This document shows, piece after piece, positions 50,180 through 59,281 of a stretch of 64,000 nt of DNA. The notes beneath the pieces were generated by a model. That model did no database searches. It was not told the DNA's origin and saw only the letters and a program-made list of their open reading frames with translations. Position 1 is the first letter of the stretch. The number at the start of each line of letters is the position of its first letter. Source of the stretch: Longimicrobiales bacterium (GTDB lineage Bacteria > Gemmatimonadota > Gemmatimonadetes > Longimicrobiales > Gaopeijiaceae); NCBI GenBank assembly GCA_028279425.1, contig JANQNV010000172.1:1-64000 (forward strand), written 5' to 3'. The translations under genes and the position numbers were made by a program.

Positions 50180-51769
50180 ATGACGATCCCCGCCTTCTCC
50201 AGATCCCGTCTGCGCCGCCTCGGCGCCCTGGTCCCGGTAGCCCTGGCGGCCGCCGCCGTCTCGACCGCCTGCTCGGCCCCGCCCGTGCCCTTCGACGTGC
50301 GTGAGACGTCGATCGCGCGGCTGCACGCCGCGCTTCGGGCGGGGGAGGTGACTTGTCGCCAAGCCGTCCAGGACCACCTCGACCGCATCGGCGCCTACGA
50401 CGAGGCCACGGTGAACGCCATCACCGTGCTGAACCCGCGCGCTCTCGAGCGCGCCGACTCGCTCGACGCGGCGATGGGGCTGGGCGAGGCGATGGGCGCC
50501 CTGCACTGCGTGCCCATGCTGGTGAAGGACAACTTCGACACGCACGACATGGTGACCACCGGCGGTTCGATCGCCCTATCCGCCAGCGTGCCGCCCGACG
50601 ACGCCTTCATGGTGCGGCGCATCCGCGAGGCCGGGGCCGTCGTGGTGGCCAAGACCAACATGGCCGAGTGGGCCTTCAGCCCCCGCGAGAGTGTGAGCTC
50701 GTCGTTCGATACCACCCGCAACGCCTACGCCCTCGACCGCGTGCCGGCCGGGTCGAGTGGCGGCACCGCGTCGGGGGTGGCGGCGAGTTTCGGGGTGATC
50801 GGGCTGGGGAGCGATACCGGCAACTCGATCCGGGGCCCGTCTTCACACCTTGCGCTGGTCGGCATTCGCTCGACGCTGGGCCTCACAAGTCGCGATGGTG
50901 TGATCCCACTGGCCTTCGACCGCGACATCGCGGGCCCGATGGGGCGTTCGGTCGACGATGTGGCTCGGGTGTTCGAGGTGGTGGCGGGCTATGATCCGGC
51001 CGATCCCTACACCGAGCTCGGGCGAGGGCGGGGGGATGCGGACTACCTGGGTGCCCTGGACGTCGATGGACTGCGGGGGGCCCGGCTCGGCGTGTTGCGT
51101 TCGCTCGTCGACGATCCGGAGGCCGACACGGCGGTGATCCGACTCTTCGACGACGCCATCGAGGACCTCGAGCGGGCCGGGGCCGAGGTCGTCGATATCG
51201 ACTTCGACGTATTCGAGCAGCTCGAGCGGCCGGGCCTCTTCTGCCGTCGCTTTCGCTACGACATGGCGCGCTACCTCGAGACTCTGGGCGATGCCGCGCC
51301 GATTCGCGACGTCATGGAGGTGCTCGAGACGGGGGAGTACCATCCTTCGGTCGAAGGCGGACTGCGCTCGTTCGGTCGGGGGTCGGCCGACGTACACCCC
51401 GCCGATTCGGATCCCCCCTGCCCGGACTTCGCCGACAACCCCTCACGTCAGGCCTACCTGGCCGATCTCGTCGCCGCGATGGACGACGCCGAGGTCGACG
51501 CCCTGATCTACCCCTCCTGGCTGTCGATCCCCGCCCACATCGATCGGGCGAGCGAGGAGTATCGCGGCGACAACAGTCAGCGGGTCGCCCCGGCCACGGG
51601 CACGCCGGCCATCTCCGTACCCATGGGCTTCAGCTACGGCGCGTATCCGGCGGGGCTGCAGATCCTCGGGCGCCCCTACGACGAGGCGGTCCTGTTTCGA
51701 CTGGCGTACGCCTACGAGCAGGCCACCGACCACCGGCGCCCGCCGGCGGGGTTCGATACGCTGCGCTGA
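50180..51769 (+). CDS. Amidase signature family lipoprotein
   Basis: 529 residues. The lipoprotein-like signal MTIPAFSRSRLRRLGALV ends at STAC. The amidase signature is intact: catalytic Lys in VPMLVKDNFDT, cis-Ser in PAGSSGGTASGVAASFG and the nucleophile Ser in GSDTGNSIRGPSSHL. The C-terminal half (LIYPSWLSIPAHI, GTPAISVPMGFSYGAYPAGL) matches secreted glutamyl-tRNA-amidotransferase-A-like amidases. It could hydrolyse amides or peptides in the envelope. The stop is followed by a weak 6-bp stem-loop. Confidence 0.88.
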   Translation: MTIPAFSRSRLRRLGALVPVALAAAAVSTACSAPPVPFDVRETSIARLHAALRAGEVTCRQAVQDHLDRIGAYDEATVNAITVLNPRALERADSLDAAMGLGEAMGALHCVPMLVKDNFDTHDMVTTGGSIALSASVPPDDAFMVRRIREAGAVVVAKTNMAEWAFSPRESVSSSFDTTRNAYALDRVPAGSSGGTASGVAASFGVIGLGSDTGNSIRGPSSHLALVGIRSTLGLTSRDGVIPLAFDRDIAGPMGRSVDDVARVFEVVAGYDPADPYTELGRGRGDADYLGALDVDGLRGARLGVLRSLVDDPEADTAVIRLFDDAIEDLERAGAEVVDIDFDVFEQLERPGLFCRRFRYDMARYLETLGDAAPIRDVMEVLETGEYHPSVEGGLRSFGRGSADVHPADSDPPCPDFADNPSRQAYLADLVAAMDDAEVDALIYPSWLSIPAHIDRASEEYRGDNSQRVAPATGTPAISVPMGFSYGAYPAGLQILGRPYDEAVLFRLAYAYEQATDHRRPPAGFDTLR

Positions 51770-51788
51770 CCTTGGGTGTCGGCAGATT

Positions 51789-51809
51789 GCCCCGCGACGT
51801 AGCCGGGGC
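51789..51809 (+). terminator. Weak stem-loop after the amidase gene
   Basis: GCCCCG and CGGGGC form a 6-bp stem with a 9-nt loop, 20 bp after the amidase stop. There is no T tract. The rest of the 220-bp gap to the next sigma gene has no other feature I can support. Confidence 0.35.
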
Positions 51810-51989
51810 GCTGGTAAGCCGCGCGCCATCGGCGTGAGCGAGGCTCGAGGGGCCGCTTTCGAGTAGATCGATACGCTGGCGTCCTTCGCTGGGTCGGGCA
51901 AACAGTTTAGTAGCCAGGCGCGAGACCACGGTTCGTCGCGTGGCGCCGCAACGTCCGATCCCCTCGCAGCGATCTCGCGCCGGGCAACA

Positions 51990-52517
51990 GTGGTTCAGCT
52001 TGGACGACCTTCAGGCTTCGAGTCGGAGCCTTTCCCAGCGCTGATCAAGCGTCACGGTCCGCTGGTGTGGAGCCTGTGCCTTCGCTTCGCGGAGGATCGT
52101 GACGACGCGGAGGATCTGTTCCAAACCGCGTGGATTCGGATCTGGGAGCGGCGCCGCACCTTTCCCGAGGTGGCCAACGTCGAGGCGTGGCTACATCGCC
52201 TCACCGTCAACAGCTGCCGATCGTTCCTCCGGAGAGAGGCCCGGCACCGCCGGGAGAAGGGCCGGATGCAGTTCGAGGAGCCCGTGGGGAGTGCGGCAAT
52301 CGGCGACCCCCGCACCCGGTTGGATCGGCTGCTGACCGCCGAGTCCGTCGAGTGGGCACTCTCGACCCTCCCGGCCCGCCAAAGCGAGGCGATCCGTCTG
52401 CGGTTCCTCGAGGAGTTGTCTTCAGAGGAGGCCGCCGCCCGCATGGGTGTGTCGACATCCACAGTCCGGTCGCACATCCGGCACGGCTTGAAACGCCTTC
52501 GAGTTCTGCTCAGCTAG
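51990..52517 (+). CDS. ECF RNA polymerase sigma factor
   Basis: 175 residues. Region 2: FPALIKRHGPLVWSLCLRF, DRDDAEDLFQTAWIRIWERR and VEAWLHRLTVNSCRSFLRRE. Region 4: ALSTLPARQSEAIRLRFLEE and SSEEAAARMGVSTSTVRSHI. Compared with the RpoE-like sigma at 30800 it is shorter and of a different subgroup. The GTG start has no visible ribosome-binding site and should be checked. No anti-sigma gene is adjacent. The next gene is a small secreted protein, then propeller lipoproteins and a SusC-type receptor, which makes the region a plausible regulon. Confidence 0.88.
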   Translation: MVQLGRPSGFESEPFPALIKRHGPLVWSLCLRFAEDRDDAEDLFQTAWIRIWERRRTFPEVANVEAWLHRLTVNSCRSFLRREARHRREKGRMQFEEPVGSAAIGDPRTRLDRLLTAESVEWALSTLPARQSEAIRLRFLEELSSEEAAARMGVSTSTVRSHIRHGLKRLRVLLS

Positions 52518-52599
52518 CGACTACCTCGGTGGCCGGCAGAGACTCGCTTTGCACGCTTCAGGTGGCCCGCTGCGTCTATGTTGTGCGCGCATCAAATCC

Positions 52600-52619
52600 G
52601 CGGAGTCGGCCAACTCCGC
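52600..52619. other. 7-bp dyad in the leader of the small secreted gene
   Basis: GCGGAGT and ACTCCGC flank a 6-nt loop, 16 bp before the AAGGAG ribosome-binding site of the gene at 52646. It could be a leader hairpin or an operator. Confidence 0.4.
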
Positions 52620-52645
52620 CGAACTACCGACTACAAGGAGTCACC

Positions 52646-53068
52646 ATGTCATTCTTCGCCAAGACCCGTACCAAACTCTTCACCGGGGCCGCCGCTCTCA
52701 TCGCTGCTGCCGTAGCCCTGGGGGCGAGCCCGTGGGTCGCCCCGGTCGAGGCGGCGCCTGAGGAGGAGGCCGCCTTCTTCGTACACCTCAACTGGCCTGC
52801 GGGCGAGATCGAGGACGGCCAGAATTGCACGGCCTACTTCAACATCACGGGTACGTACACGCCGCCCCTCGACATCACGTGGACCGGGCAGTTTACCAAC
52901 GCGGATGCGTCAACCGGCGCGTACGGCGCGAACTCCATCGTTTCGGGGGTCACGTCCTCGTCCCGCGATGCGTCTCTCGAAGTGTCCATCACCGATGCAA
53001 ACGACGAAAGCGCGGTCGACTTCGTCAGTTGGACCTGGGGCGACGAGAACGAAAGCTGCGGGATCTAG
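52646..53068 (+). CDS. Small secreted protein of unknown function
   Basis: 140 residues with an excellent AAGGAG five bases before the ATG. The signal peptide MSFFAKTRTKLFTGAAALIA runs to about VEAAPEE. The mature part is acidic and beta-rich (AAFFVHLNWPAGEIEDGQNC, GTYTPPLDITWTGQF, ASLEVSITDANDES) and has two Cys, one near the start and one at the end (ESCGI), which could form a disulfide. No family is recognised. It is a candidate immunoglobulin-like secreted effector or binding protein. It may be controlled by the adjacent ECF sigma. Confidence 0.7.
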   Translation: MSFFAKTRTKLFTGAAALIAAAVALGASPWVAPVEAAPEEEAAFFVHLNWPAGEIEDGQNCTAYFNITGTYTPPLDITWTGQFTNADASTGAYGANSIVSGVTSSSRDASLEVSITDANDESAVDFVSWTWGDENESCGI

Positions 53069-53081
53069 CTCGGACGGGGGA

Positions 53082-53110
53082 AGGGAGGGTTGGCTCGGCT
53101 AGCCCTCCCT
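53082..53110 (+). terminator. Stem-loop after the small secreted gene
   Basis: 8-bp arms AGGGAGGG and CCCTCCCT with a 13-nt loop, 14 bp after the stop and 90 bp before the propeller lipoprotein. No T tract follows. An alternative inner hairpin is possible. Confidence 0.5.
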
Positions 53111-53199
53111 GTCCCCTAGTATCGGAACGGTGCTCGCGGCTTACCCGAAGGGGCCGTAGTATGTGTCGAAGCTCTGGTCAAATGTTGGGGGGACTGCGG

Positions 53200-54711
53200 A
53201 TGGGTCGTGGACACTGCTGGATGAGATTGAGTTGCCTCGTTCTGCTCTGCGCCTGCTCGGACGAAACGCCGCCGCCGGTCGCGCCCGAGGGTCCGGATAC
53301 GACGACGGCCGCCACAGCCATTCGGACGCGTCCGCTCCAGCTCTACATGGACAGCCTGGGCTACACTGAGCAGAGCCTCGCCATCGCGATGGACGACGAA
53401 GGGCGGTGGTTGTACGACTCCGCGGACCAGCCAGACCAGTTTCGCTGGACTAGTTCCGACTCCAACGTGGTGAGCATCGATCCGACTGGGGCGATCACGA
53501 GCTTGGCGTGGGGGACCGTGACCGTCACCGCAACTGACAAGGCCGGGCGATCGGCGTCCCTGCGCGTTCGTGTGGACGATGCCATGGACCCGGCCTGGAC
53601 GGTCCCGCTGGCGGACGGAGCCGTCACCGGCGGGGTCACCGTGGGACCGGATGGCACCATTTACGTGGGGTCTACGAGCGCCCCGCTCGATAACACCACC
53701 TGGCACGCGGTTTCTCCCCAGGGGGCGGAGTTGTGGAGCCTCACACTGCCGTATGCGTTCCTTGCGGCTCCTGCCGTGGCCGACGATGGGACGATCTACA
53801 TCGACACCCGGTCGAACCGCCCGTTCGACGGCCGCCTGTATGCGGTCGACCCGTCGGGCTCGATCAAGTGGTCGCTCGAGCGGAGCCCGGGCGACTATGC
53901 CCTCCACCCCGCGATCGCCAAGGACGGCACGATCTACACGGCTGGCGGCGACTACCTGAGCGCGGTGGACCCCGACGGGAACGTGCTGTGGACCTTCGAC
54001 AATCAGGCCAACGCCTTCGCCTCGTCCCCGGCGATCGGCCACGACGGCACGATCTACATGGGCGCAGTGAACGACAGCTTGTACGCGATCACGCCCGATG
54101 GCACTCTGCGGTGGGCCTATCTGGCCGGCGACCGTATCGAGACGTCTCCGATCGTCGGAGTGGACGGCACGATCTACTTCGGATGCCGCGACGGTCGACT
54201 CTACGCCGTGGCTCCCGACGGGACGGAGCGTTGGCGTACTGACATCACAACGTTTCGGCCGGCAGGCGTTTCGGCGACGGCCTCGATGGGACCCGACGGC
54301 ACGATCTATGTGACGAGTTACGATGTCTTCGCCGTCGATCCTTCGGGGTTCATTCGATGGCGTTACCCGGGATACGGTTTTCACGGGACCACGCCGGTCG
54401 TAGGGGCCGACGGGACGATCTACGTCGCGTCATGGCGAGAGGTGCTGGCCCTCGACCCTCAGGGGAACCTGCTGTGGAACACCACGATTACCGAAGCTGA
54501 GGTGCTCCGCTCCCCCGCCATTCGTGCGTCCCCGGCGATCGGGATCGACGGGCGCATCCTCGTTGGCACCTCCTTGCTCGATGGTAGCACCCATTTTGAT
54601 ACCCAACTTCGGGCTTTCACCGAAAACGGGTCGAGCAACGGGGGATTCGAGGGCGCCTACTGGCCCACCCTGCGCGGCAACCGCGCCAACAACGGACGCG
54701 CCGGGGGATGA
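53200..54711 (+). CDS. Eight-bladed PQQ-like propeller lipoprotein, copy 1
   Basis: 503 residues. Signal MGRGHCWMRLSCLVLLCAC has a lipobox-like LCAC. A Big-2-like Ig module (residues about 75-130: RWTSSDSNVVSIDPTGAITS, WGTVTVTATDKAG) precedes eight propeller repeats. Each carries a DG[TR]I[YL] strand and most a W/Y-rich strand such as PDGTLRWAY; the repeat length is about 41 residues. The C-terminus is EGAYWPTLRGNRANNGRAGG. ATG 53200 has GGGGGA seven bases upstream; 53161 is also in frame. PQQ-like eight-bladed fold, but no enzymatic or PQQ-binding residues can be assigned. Its stop overlaps copy 2. Confidence 0.82.
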   Translation: MGRGHCWMRLSCLVLLCACSDETPPPVAPEGPDTTTAATAIRTRPLQLYMDSLGYTEQSLAIAMDDEGRWLYDSADQPDQFRWTSSDSNVVSIDPTGAITSLAWGTVTVTATDKAGRSASLRVRVDDAMDPAWTVPLADGAVTGGVTVGPDGTIYVGSTSAPLDNTTWHAVSPQGAELWSLTLPYAFLAAPAVADDGTIYIDTRSNRPFDGRLYAVDPSGSIKWSLERSPGDYALHPAIAKDGTIYTAGGDYLSAVDPDGNVLWTFDNQANAFASSPAIGHDGTIYMGAVNDSLYAITPDGTLRWAYLAGDRIETSPIVGVDGTIYFGCRDGRLYAVAPDGTERWRTDITTFRPAGVSATASMGPDGTIYVTSYDVFAVDPSGFIRWRYPGYGFHGTTPVVGADGTIYVASWREVLALDPQGNLLWNTTITEAEVLRSPAIRASPAIGIDGRILVGTSLLDGSTHFDTQLRAFTENGSSNGGFEGAYWPTLRGNRANNGRAGG

Positions 54712-56246
54712 GGGTTCGTCCGCGGGGCCTAAGGAAGATGAATCGTCTCCGCCGGGGAGCGGCCCTGGGTTCCTTCGTTCTGCTCTGCGGCTGCGCCGAT
54801 GAGCCGCCCCTCGTCGCACCCGAAGAGCCGGATACGACGTCGGTTGCCACAGCCATCCGGACGTTTCCGCTTCAGCTCTACATGGACAGCCTGGGCTACA
54901 CCGAGCAGACGTACGCCATCGGAATGGACGGCGAAGCTCGTTGGTTGTACAACTCCGCAGACCGGCCAGACCAGTTCAGCTGGACCAGCTCCGACTCGAA
55001 CGTGGTGAGCATCGATCCGACCGGCGCCATCACGAGCCTGGCCTGGGGCACCGTGACGGTGACCGCAACCGACACCGCGGGGCGATCGGCGTCGTTGCGT
55101 GTGCGCGTGGCGGACGCCATGGACCCGGCGTGGAAGGTCCCGCTGGTCGACGGCGGCGTTGGCGGCGGCGTCACCGTGGGTCCGGACGGCACCATCTACG
55201 TGGGGTCTACGAGTCCGCCGCTGGACAGCACAACGTGGCATGCGGTCTCTCCGCAGGGAGGTACGCTCTGGAGCCTCACGTTACCGTCCGCCGCTCGCGT
55301 GGCCCCGGCGATCGGAGCCGACGGCACGCTCTACATCGACACCCGGACCAACGATCCGTTCGACGGCCGCCTGTATGCGGTCGACCCTGCGGGATCGATC
55401 AAATGGTCGATCGAGCGAAGTCCCGGCGACTACGCTCTCCACCCCGCGATCGGCGACGACGGCACGATCTACACGGCGGGCGGCGACTACCTGAGCGCGG
55501 TGGACCCCGACGGCAACGTGCTGTGGACCTTCGACAACCAGGCCAACGCCTTCGCCTCGTCACCGGCGGTCGGTCACGACGGCACGATCTACATGGGCGG
55601 GGTCGACGCGAGCCTCTACGCGATCGCGCCCGATGGCACCCTAAGGTGGACCTACCGGGCCGACGACCGCATCGAGACGTCGCCGATCGTGGGGGTCGAC
55701 GGCACGATCTACTTCGGGTGCCGCGACGGTCGCCTCCACGCGGTGGCCCCCGATGGGACCCAGCGATGGCGTGCCGACCTCAACACGTCGCGACTGGCCG
55801 GGGTGTCGTCGACAGCTTCGATCGGACCCGACGGTACGATCTACGTTACCGCCGGCGACATTTTCGCCGTCGACCCGTCGGGATCCATACGATGGCGGTA
55901 CCCCACGAGCGGGTATGAGCTCACCACTCCGGTCGTCGGGGCCGATGGAGCGGTGTACATCGCGTCGTGGCGAGAGGTGCTGGCCCTCGATCCGGAGGGG
56001 CACCTGCTGTGGAACACGACGATCCCGGAAGGAGAGAGCTTCGGCTCATCTGCCATTTTCGCATCCCCCGCCATCGGGATCGACGGGCGCATCCTGGTCG
56101 GCACCCACATTCTGGAGGGAAGCACCTACTACGGCGCGTACCTCCGGGCCTACACCGAAAACGGGTCGAGCAACGGGGGATTCGAAGGCGCCTACTGGCC
56201 CACCCTGCGCGGCAACCGCGCCAACAACGGACGGGCCGGAGGGTGA
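54708..56246 (+). CDS. Eight-bladed PQQ-like propeller lipoprotein, copy 2
   Basis: 512 residues with the same architecture as copy 1: lipoprotein signal (FVLLCGC), Big-2-like module, eight DG-type propeller repeats, and a C-terminus identical to copy 1 (EGAYWPTLRGNRANNGRAGG). The ATG overlaps the copy 1 stop as ATGA; an in-frame ATG at 54738 is an alternative start. Blades 3 to 5 are almost identical to copy 1, for example TAGGDYLSAVDPDGNVLW and IETSPIVGVDGTIYFGCRDG. It is a recent tandem duplicate and is probably cotranscribed with copy 1 and the receptor that follows. Confidence 0.85.
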   Translation: MRVRPRGLRKMNRLRRGAALGSFVLLCGCADEPPLVAPEEPDTTSVATAIRTFPLQLYMDSLGYTEQTYAIGMDGEARWLYNSADRPDQFSWTSSDSNVVSIDPTGAITSLAWGTVTVTATDTAGRSASLRVRVADAMDPAWKVPLVDGGVGGGVTVGPDGTIYVGSTSPPLDSTTWHAVSPQGGTLWSLTLPSAARVAPAIGADGTLYIDTRTNDPFDGRLYAVDPAGSIKWSIERSPGDYALHPAIGDDGTIYTAGGDYLSAVDPDGNVLWTFDNQANAFASSPAVGHDGTIYMGGVDASLYAIAPDGTLRWTYRADDRIETSPIVGVDGTIYFGCRDGRLHAVAPDGTQRWRADLNTSRLAGVSSTASIGPDGTIYVTAGDIFAVDPSGSIRWRYPTSGYELTTPVVGADGAVYIASWREVLALDPEGHLLWNTTIPEGESFGSSAIFASPAIGIDGRILVGTHILEGSTYYGAYLRAYTENGSSNGGFEGAYWPTLRGNRANNGRAGG

Positions 56247-56266
56247 GGGAGGGTGAGGGGCCAGCC

Positions 56267-59251
56267 ATGAGACTCCGCCCCCCCTCCGAGCGCGGTCTGC
56301 GGGGCCTGGCGCTCTTCTCGCTCACCGCCGCGCTCGCCGCCGCTCTCCCCGCCGCCGCGCAAACGGGTACGATCCGTGGCACGGTGTCCGACGCCTCGGG
56401 TGGATCCGCGGTGTCGCAAGCGACCCTCACCGTCGAGGGCGCCGGTCTCGCTGCTCTTTCGGACACCGACGGCAGCTACGAGCTGGTGAGTGTGCCCGTC
56501 GGTGAACAGGTGATCCGGGTGGAGAGCTTCGGATTCAGACCCCTGAGAGTCGAGGTCACCGTCCTGGCCGGCGGCGTTGCGACCGCCGACATCGTCCTGA
56601 CCCCCTCGCCGTTCTCCCTCGACGGGCTGGTCGTGACGGGCCGTGGCGGAGACCGGCCCGCCCGAGAGGTCGCGAGTTCGGCGGCTCGGCTCGTCATCGA
56701 CGACGTGTCCGACCGGCCTGTATCGGTGTCTGACTTTCTCCAGGGCGCCGCCGTCGGTATCGAGGTGACCGGGGCGAGCGGCGAAGCGGGCCAAGGGCGC
56801 CAGATCCGACTCCGAGGTGCCGGCAGCATGATGCTGTCGAGTCAGCCGCTGATCTTCATCGACGGCATCCGGATGATGGAGGGGGCGTTCCCCGCGGAGG
56901 TGTTCGACGATCCCAGCGCCAACCTCCTCCCGACCGGCGCGAACGTCTCGACCAGTCCGATCGATCTGGTCAGCGTGGGCGACATCGAGCGCATCGAGGT
57001 CGTGCGAGGGGCTGCGGCGAGCACCCTGTTCGGCGCGGGGGCCGCGAACGGAGTGATTCAGGTCTTCACCCGCCGAGGGATCGCGGGTCCCCCCCGCTGG
57101 ACCGCCGACATCTCTCAGGGAACCGGCTGGGTCCAACCCTTCGGAGCCAACGGCGTCGACTACCTGCACGTGGAGCACTTTTTGCGCGACGCCTGGTGGG
57201 GGGGCGGGTATGAAGGCGGGGAGAACTCGCGGGAGTGTGTGACCGACGACCCTCGGTGGGAGGGCGCCAACAGCAGCGCCTCGGGCGGCTGCAGCTGGCC
57301 GGGCGCGCAGTGGTATCAGCGCTACCGGGTGGGAGTCGACGGCGGATCGTCGCGGTTCGACTACTTCGTGTCGGGGGAGTACCAGAACGATCAGTACGCG
57401 TTGCCGCAGGACGCGTTGGAGCGCTACGCGGTACGAGCCAATCTGGGGGCCGTCCTGACCCCACGACTCGAAAGTCGTCTGCACGCTTCGTACACCAACT
57501 TCGCGACCTCCAACACGGCCTCCGGTGCCTCGTGGGAGGGCATTCTGCTGAGTACGATGCGGCAGGAGCGCAACTACATCAGCTCGGGCGACCCGCGCGA
57601 CATCGCCGATCTGCTCGTCAACCAGAACGACCAGTGGATCGATCGGTTCACCGGTGGTCTGACGACCACCTTCAGTCAGAGCCCCGCTGCCTCTCATCGT
57701 CTGACGCTGGGGTACGACTACTCGAGCCAGGATCTTCGCTCCGAACACGCCTTGCCCGCCCTCCAGATCCGGCTGGCGACGGTGCGGGACTGGCACCGGC
57801 ACCTTCTCACTGCCGACTATCGGGGCACGGTCGGGTGGACGCGGGGGTCCGCCCTTCGGTCGACGCTGTCGTTCGGTGCTCAGGTGGTCTCCGATGACCT
57901 CGACTGGACCGTGGTGAGCGGGTCGGGCTTTCCCGATGGGGTGCCTGCGAATCCGCCCGAGGCTGAAACCGCCGATACGGTCTCGACGGGCGCGGGAAGG
58001 TCGACAGCCGGTGTCTTCGCCCAGAATGTGTTGGGGGTTCGGGATCGCTACTTCCTCACGACGGGTTTCCGGCTGGATCGGCACGACTCGGGTCATGAGT
58101 CGTTCCTCCGGCTCGATCCGACGGTGGGTCTGTCGTGGGTGGCCAGCGACGAGTCGTTCTGGCCCCGTTCTCTCGGCACGCTCCGGGTGCGCGCTTCGTA
58201 CGGGCATTCGAGCACTGCGCCGGACCCCTTCCTGCAGGCTGTGCGTTATCGCGGCGACCCACCCGAGGGAGCGGACTTCAGCGGAGTCCTCGAGCCGGAG
58301 TCCATGCGCGAGCTGGAGTTCGGGCTCGATGCCTCCCTCTTCCGGGGGCGCCTCGATCTGGGGGTCACACGCTACAGTCAGGTCACGAGCAGCGCCATCG
58401 TGCCGGTGACCATCGATCCGCAGGCGGTGCCCCAGCGCCAGGAGCTCCGCAACATCGGACGACTCCGGAACGAGGGGTGGGAGGTGGAGCTCGACGCCGC
58501 ACTCTACCGGGGCCCGAGGTGGGGATTCGATCTGGGTCTCGGCGTCGGCACCAATCACTCGGAGGTGCTCGACCTCGGGGTTGCCGACGGGTTCTCCGAA
58601 GCGGGCGCCCATGCCTTGGTCGGATACCCCGTACCCTCCAGCGTCGGGCGCCGAGTGGCCGACCCGGACGCCGTCAGCGGGTCGTTCGGCTACGTCACGG
58701 ACGAAGACGGCAATGACCGCCTGCCCCTGGGGCCGCAACTTCCCACCCACTTCGTGATCCCCTCGCTGACCGCACGTGTGCCCGGTGGGATCGTGATCTC
58801 GGCTCGTGGCGAGTACCGCGGGGGGCACGTGCGCTTCGTGAGCCCCGTGCCTGTGGCCCGCAGCGTGCGGTCGCCGTTGTGCGATCCGTGGTACGCCACC
58901 CCCTTCAACCCGGAAGACCCGTTCGCTCCCGCCGAGCTACGCCCCGAGACCCCGGACTTGTGGCGAGAGCGGTGCACGCCGGAAGCCGCAGACGACTACT
59001 GGTTCGACGCCGACCACTTCCGGCTGCGTGCCGTCAACCTCACGGCTCCGGTGGCCTTTGCCTTTCCCGATGCCGTGAGCGAGGCGCTCTTCACCGTCAC
59101 GCTGGGCAACGCCTTCGTCTGGTTCCGCGACGTTCCCTGGTGGGATGTGGAGATTCCCGACAACGAGGGTGCCAACGGGGACGGCGTCGGGACATCCGAA
59201 CGGGTGCCGCTCCCGGCCACGCTGACCTTCAGCGTGCGGTTGACCTTCTAG
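56267..59251 (+). CDS. SusC/RagA-like TonB-dependent receptor without SusD
   Basis: 994 residues. The signal peptide MRLRPPSERGLRGLALF is cut near AAAQT. A carboxypeptidase-regulatory-like domain (GTIRGTVSDASGGSAVSQAT) precedes a TonB plug with the SusC-type PLIFIDGIRMMEG and IEVVRGAAASTLFGAGAANG. The barrel ends PATLTFSVRLTF with a terminal Phe. GAGGGG precedes the ATG. No susD homologue lies on either side. The upstream neighbours are two propeller lipoproteins, and a third is convergent 30 bp downstream. Substrate unknown. Confidence 0.9.
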   Translation: MRLRPPSERGLRGLALFSLTAALAAALPAAAQTGTIRGTVSDASGGSAVSQATLTVEGAGLAALSDTDGSYELVSVPVGEQVIRVESFGFRPLRVEVTVLAGGVATADIVLTPSPFSLDGLVVTGRGGDRPAREVASSAARLVIDDVSDRPVSVSDFLQGAAVGIEVTGASGEAGQGRQIRLRGAGSMMLSSQPLIFIDGIRMMEGAFPAEVFDDPSANLLPTGANVSTSPIDLVSVGDIERIEVVRGAAASTLFGAGAANGVIQVFTRRGIAGPPRWTADISQGTGWVQPFGANGVDYLHVEHFLRDAWWGGGYEGGENSRECVTDDPRWEGANSSASGGCSWPGAQWYQRYRVGVDGGSSRFDYFVSGEYQNDQYALPQDALERYAVRANLGAVLTPRLESRLHASYTNFATSNTASGASWEGILLSTMRQERNYISSGDPRDIADLLVNQNDQWIDRFTGGLTTTFSQSPAASHRLTLGYDYSSQDLRSEHALPALQIRLATVRDWHRHLLTADYRGTVGWTRGSALRSTLSFGAQVVSDDLDWTVVSGSGFPDGVPANPPEAETADTVSTGAGRSTAGVFAQNVLGVRDRYFLTTGFRLDRHDSGHESFLRLDPTVGLSWVASDESFWPRSLGTLRVRASYGHSSTAPDPFLQAVRYRGDPPEGADFSGVLEPESMRELEFGLDASLFRGRLDLGVTRYSQVTSSAIVPVTIDPQAVPQRQELRNIGRLRNEGWEVELDAALYRGPRWGFDLGLGVGTNHSEVLDLGVADGFSEAGAHALVGYPVPSSVGRRVADPDAVSGSFGYVTDEDGNDRLPLGPQLPTHFVIPSLTARVPGGIVISARGEYRGGHVRFVSPVPVARSVRSPLCDPWYATPFNPEDPFAPAELRPETPDLWRERCTPEAADDYWFDADHFRLRAVNLTAPVAFAFPDAVSEALFTVTLGNAFVWFRDVPWWDVEIPDNEGANGDGVGTSERVPLPATLTFSVRLTF

Positions 59252-59281
59252 GCCTGGGGCCACGCCCTGTTCGTGTCGACT

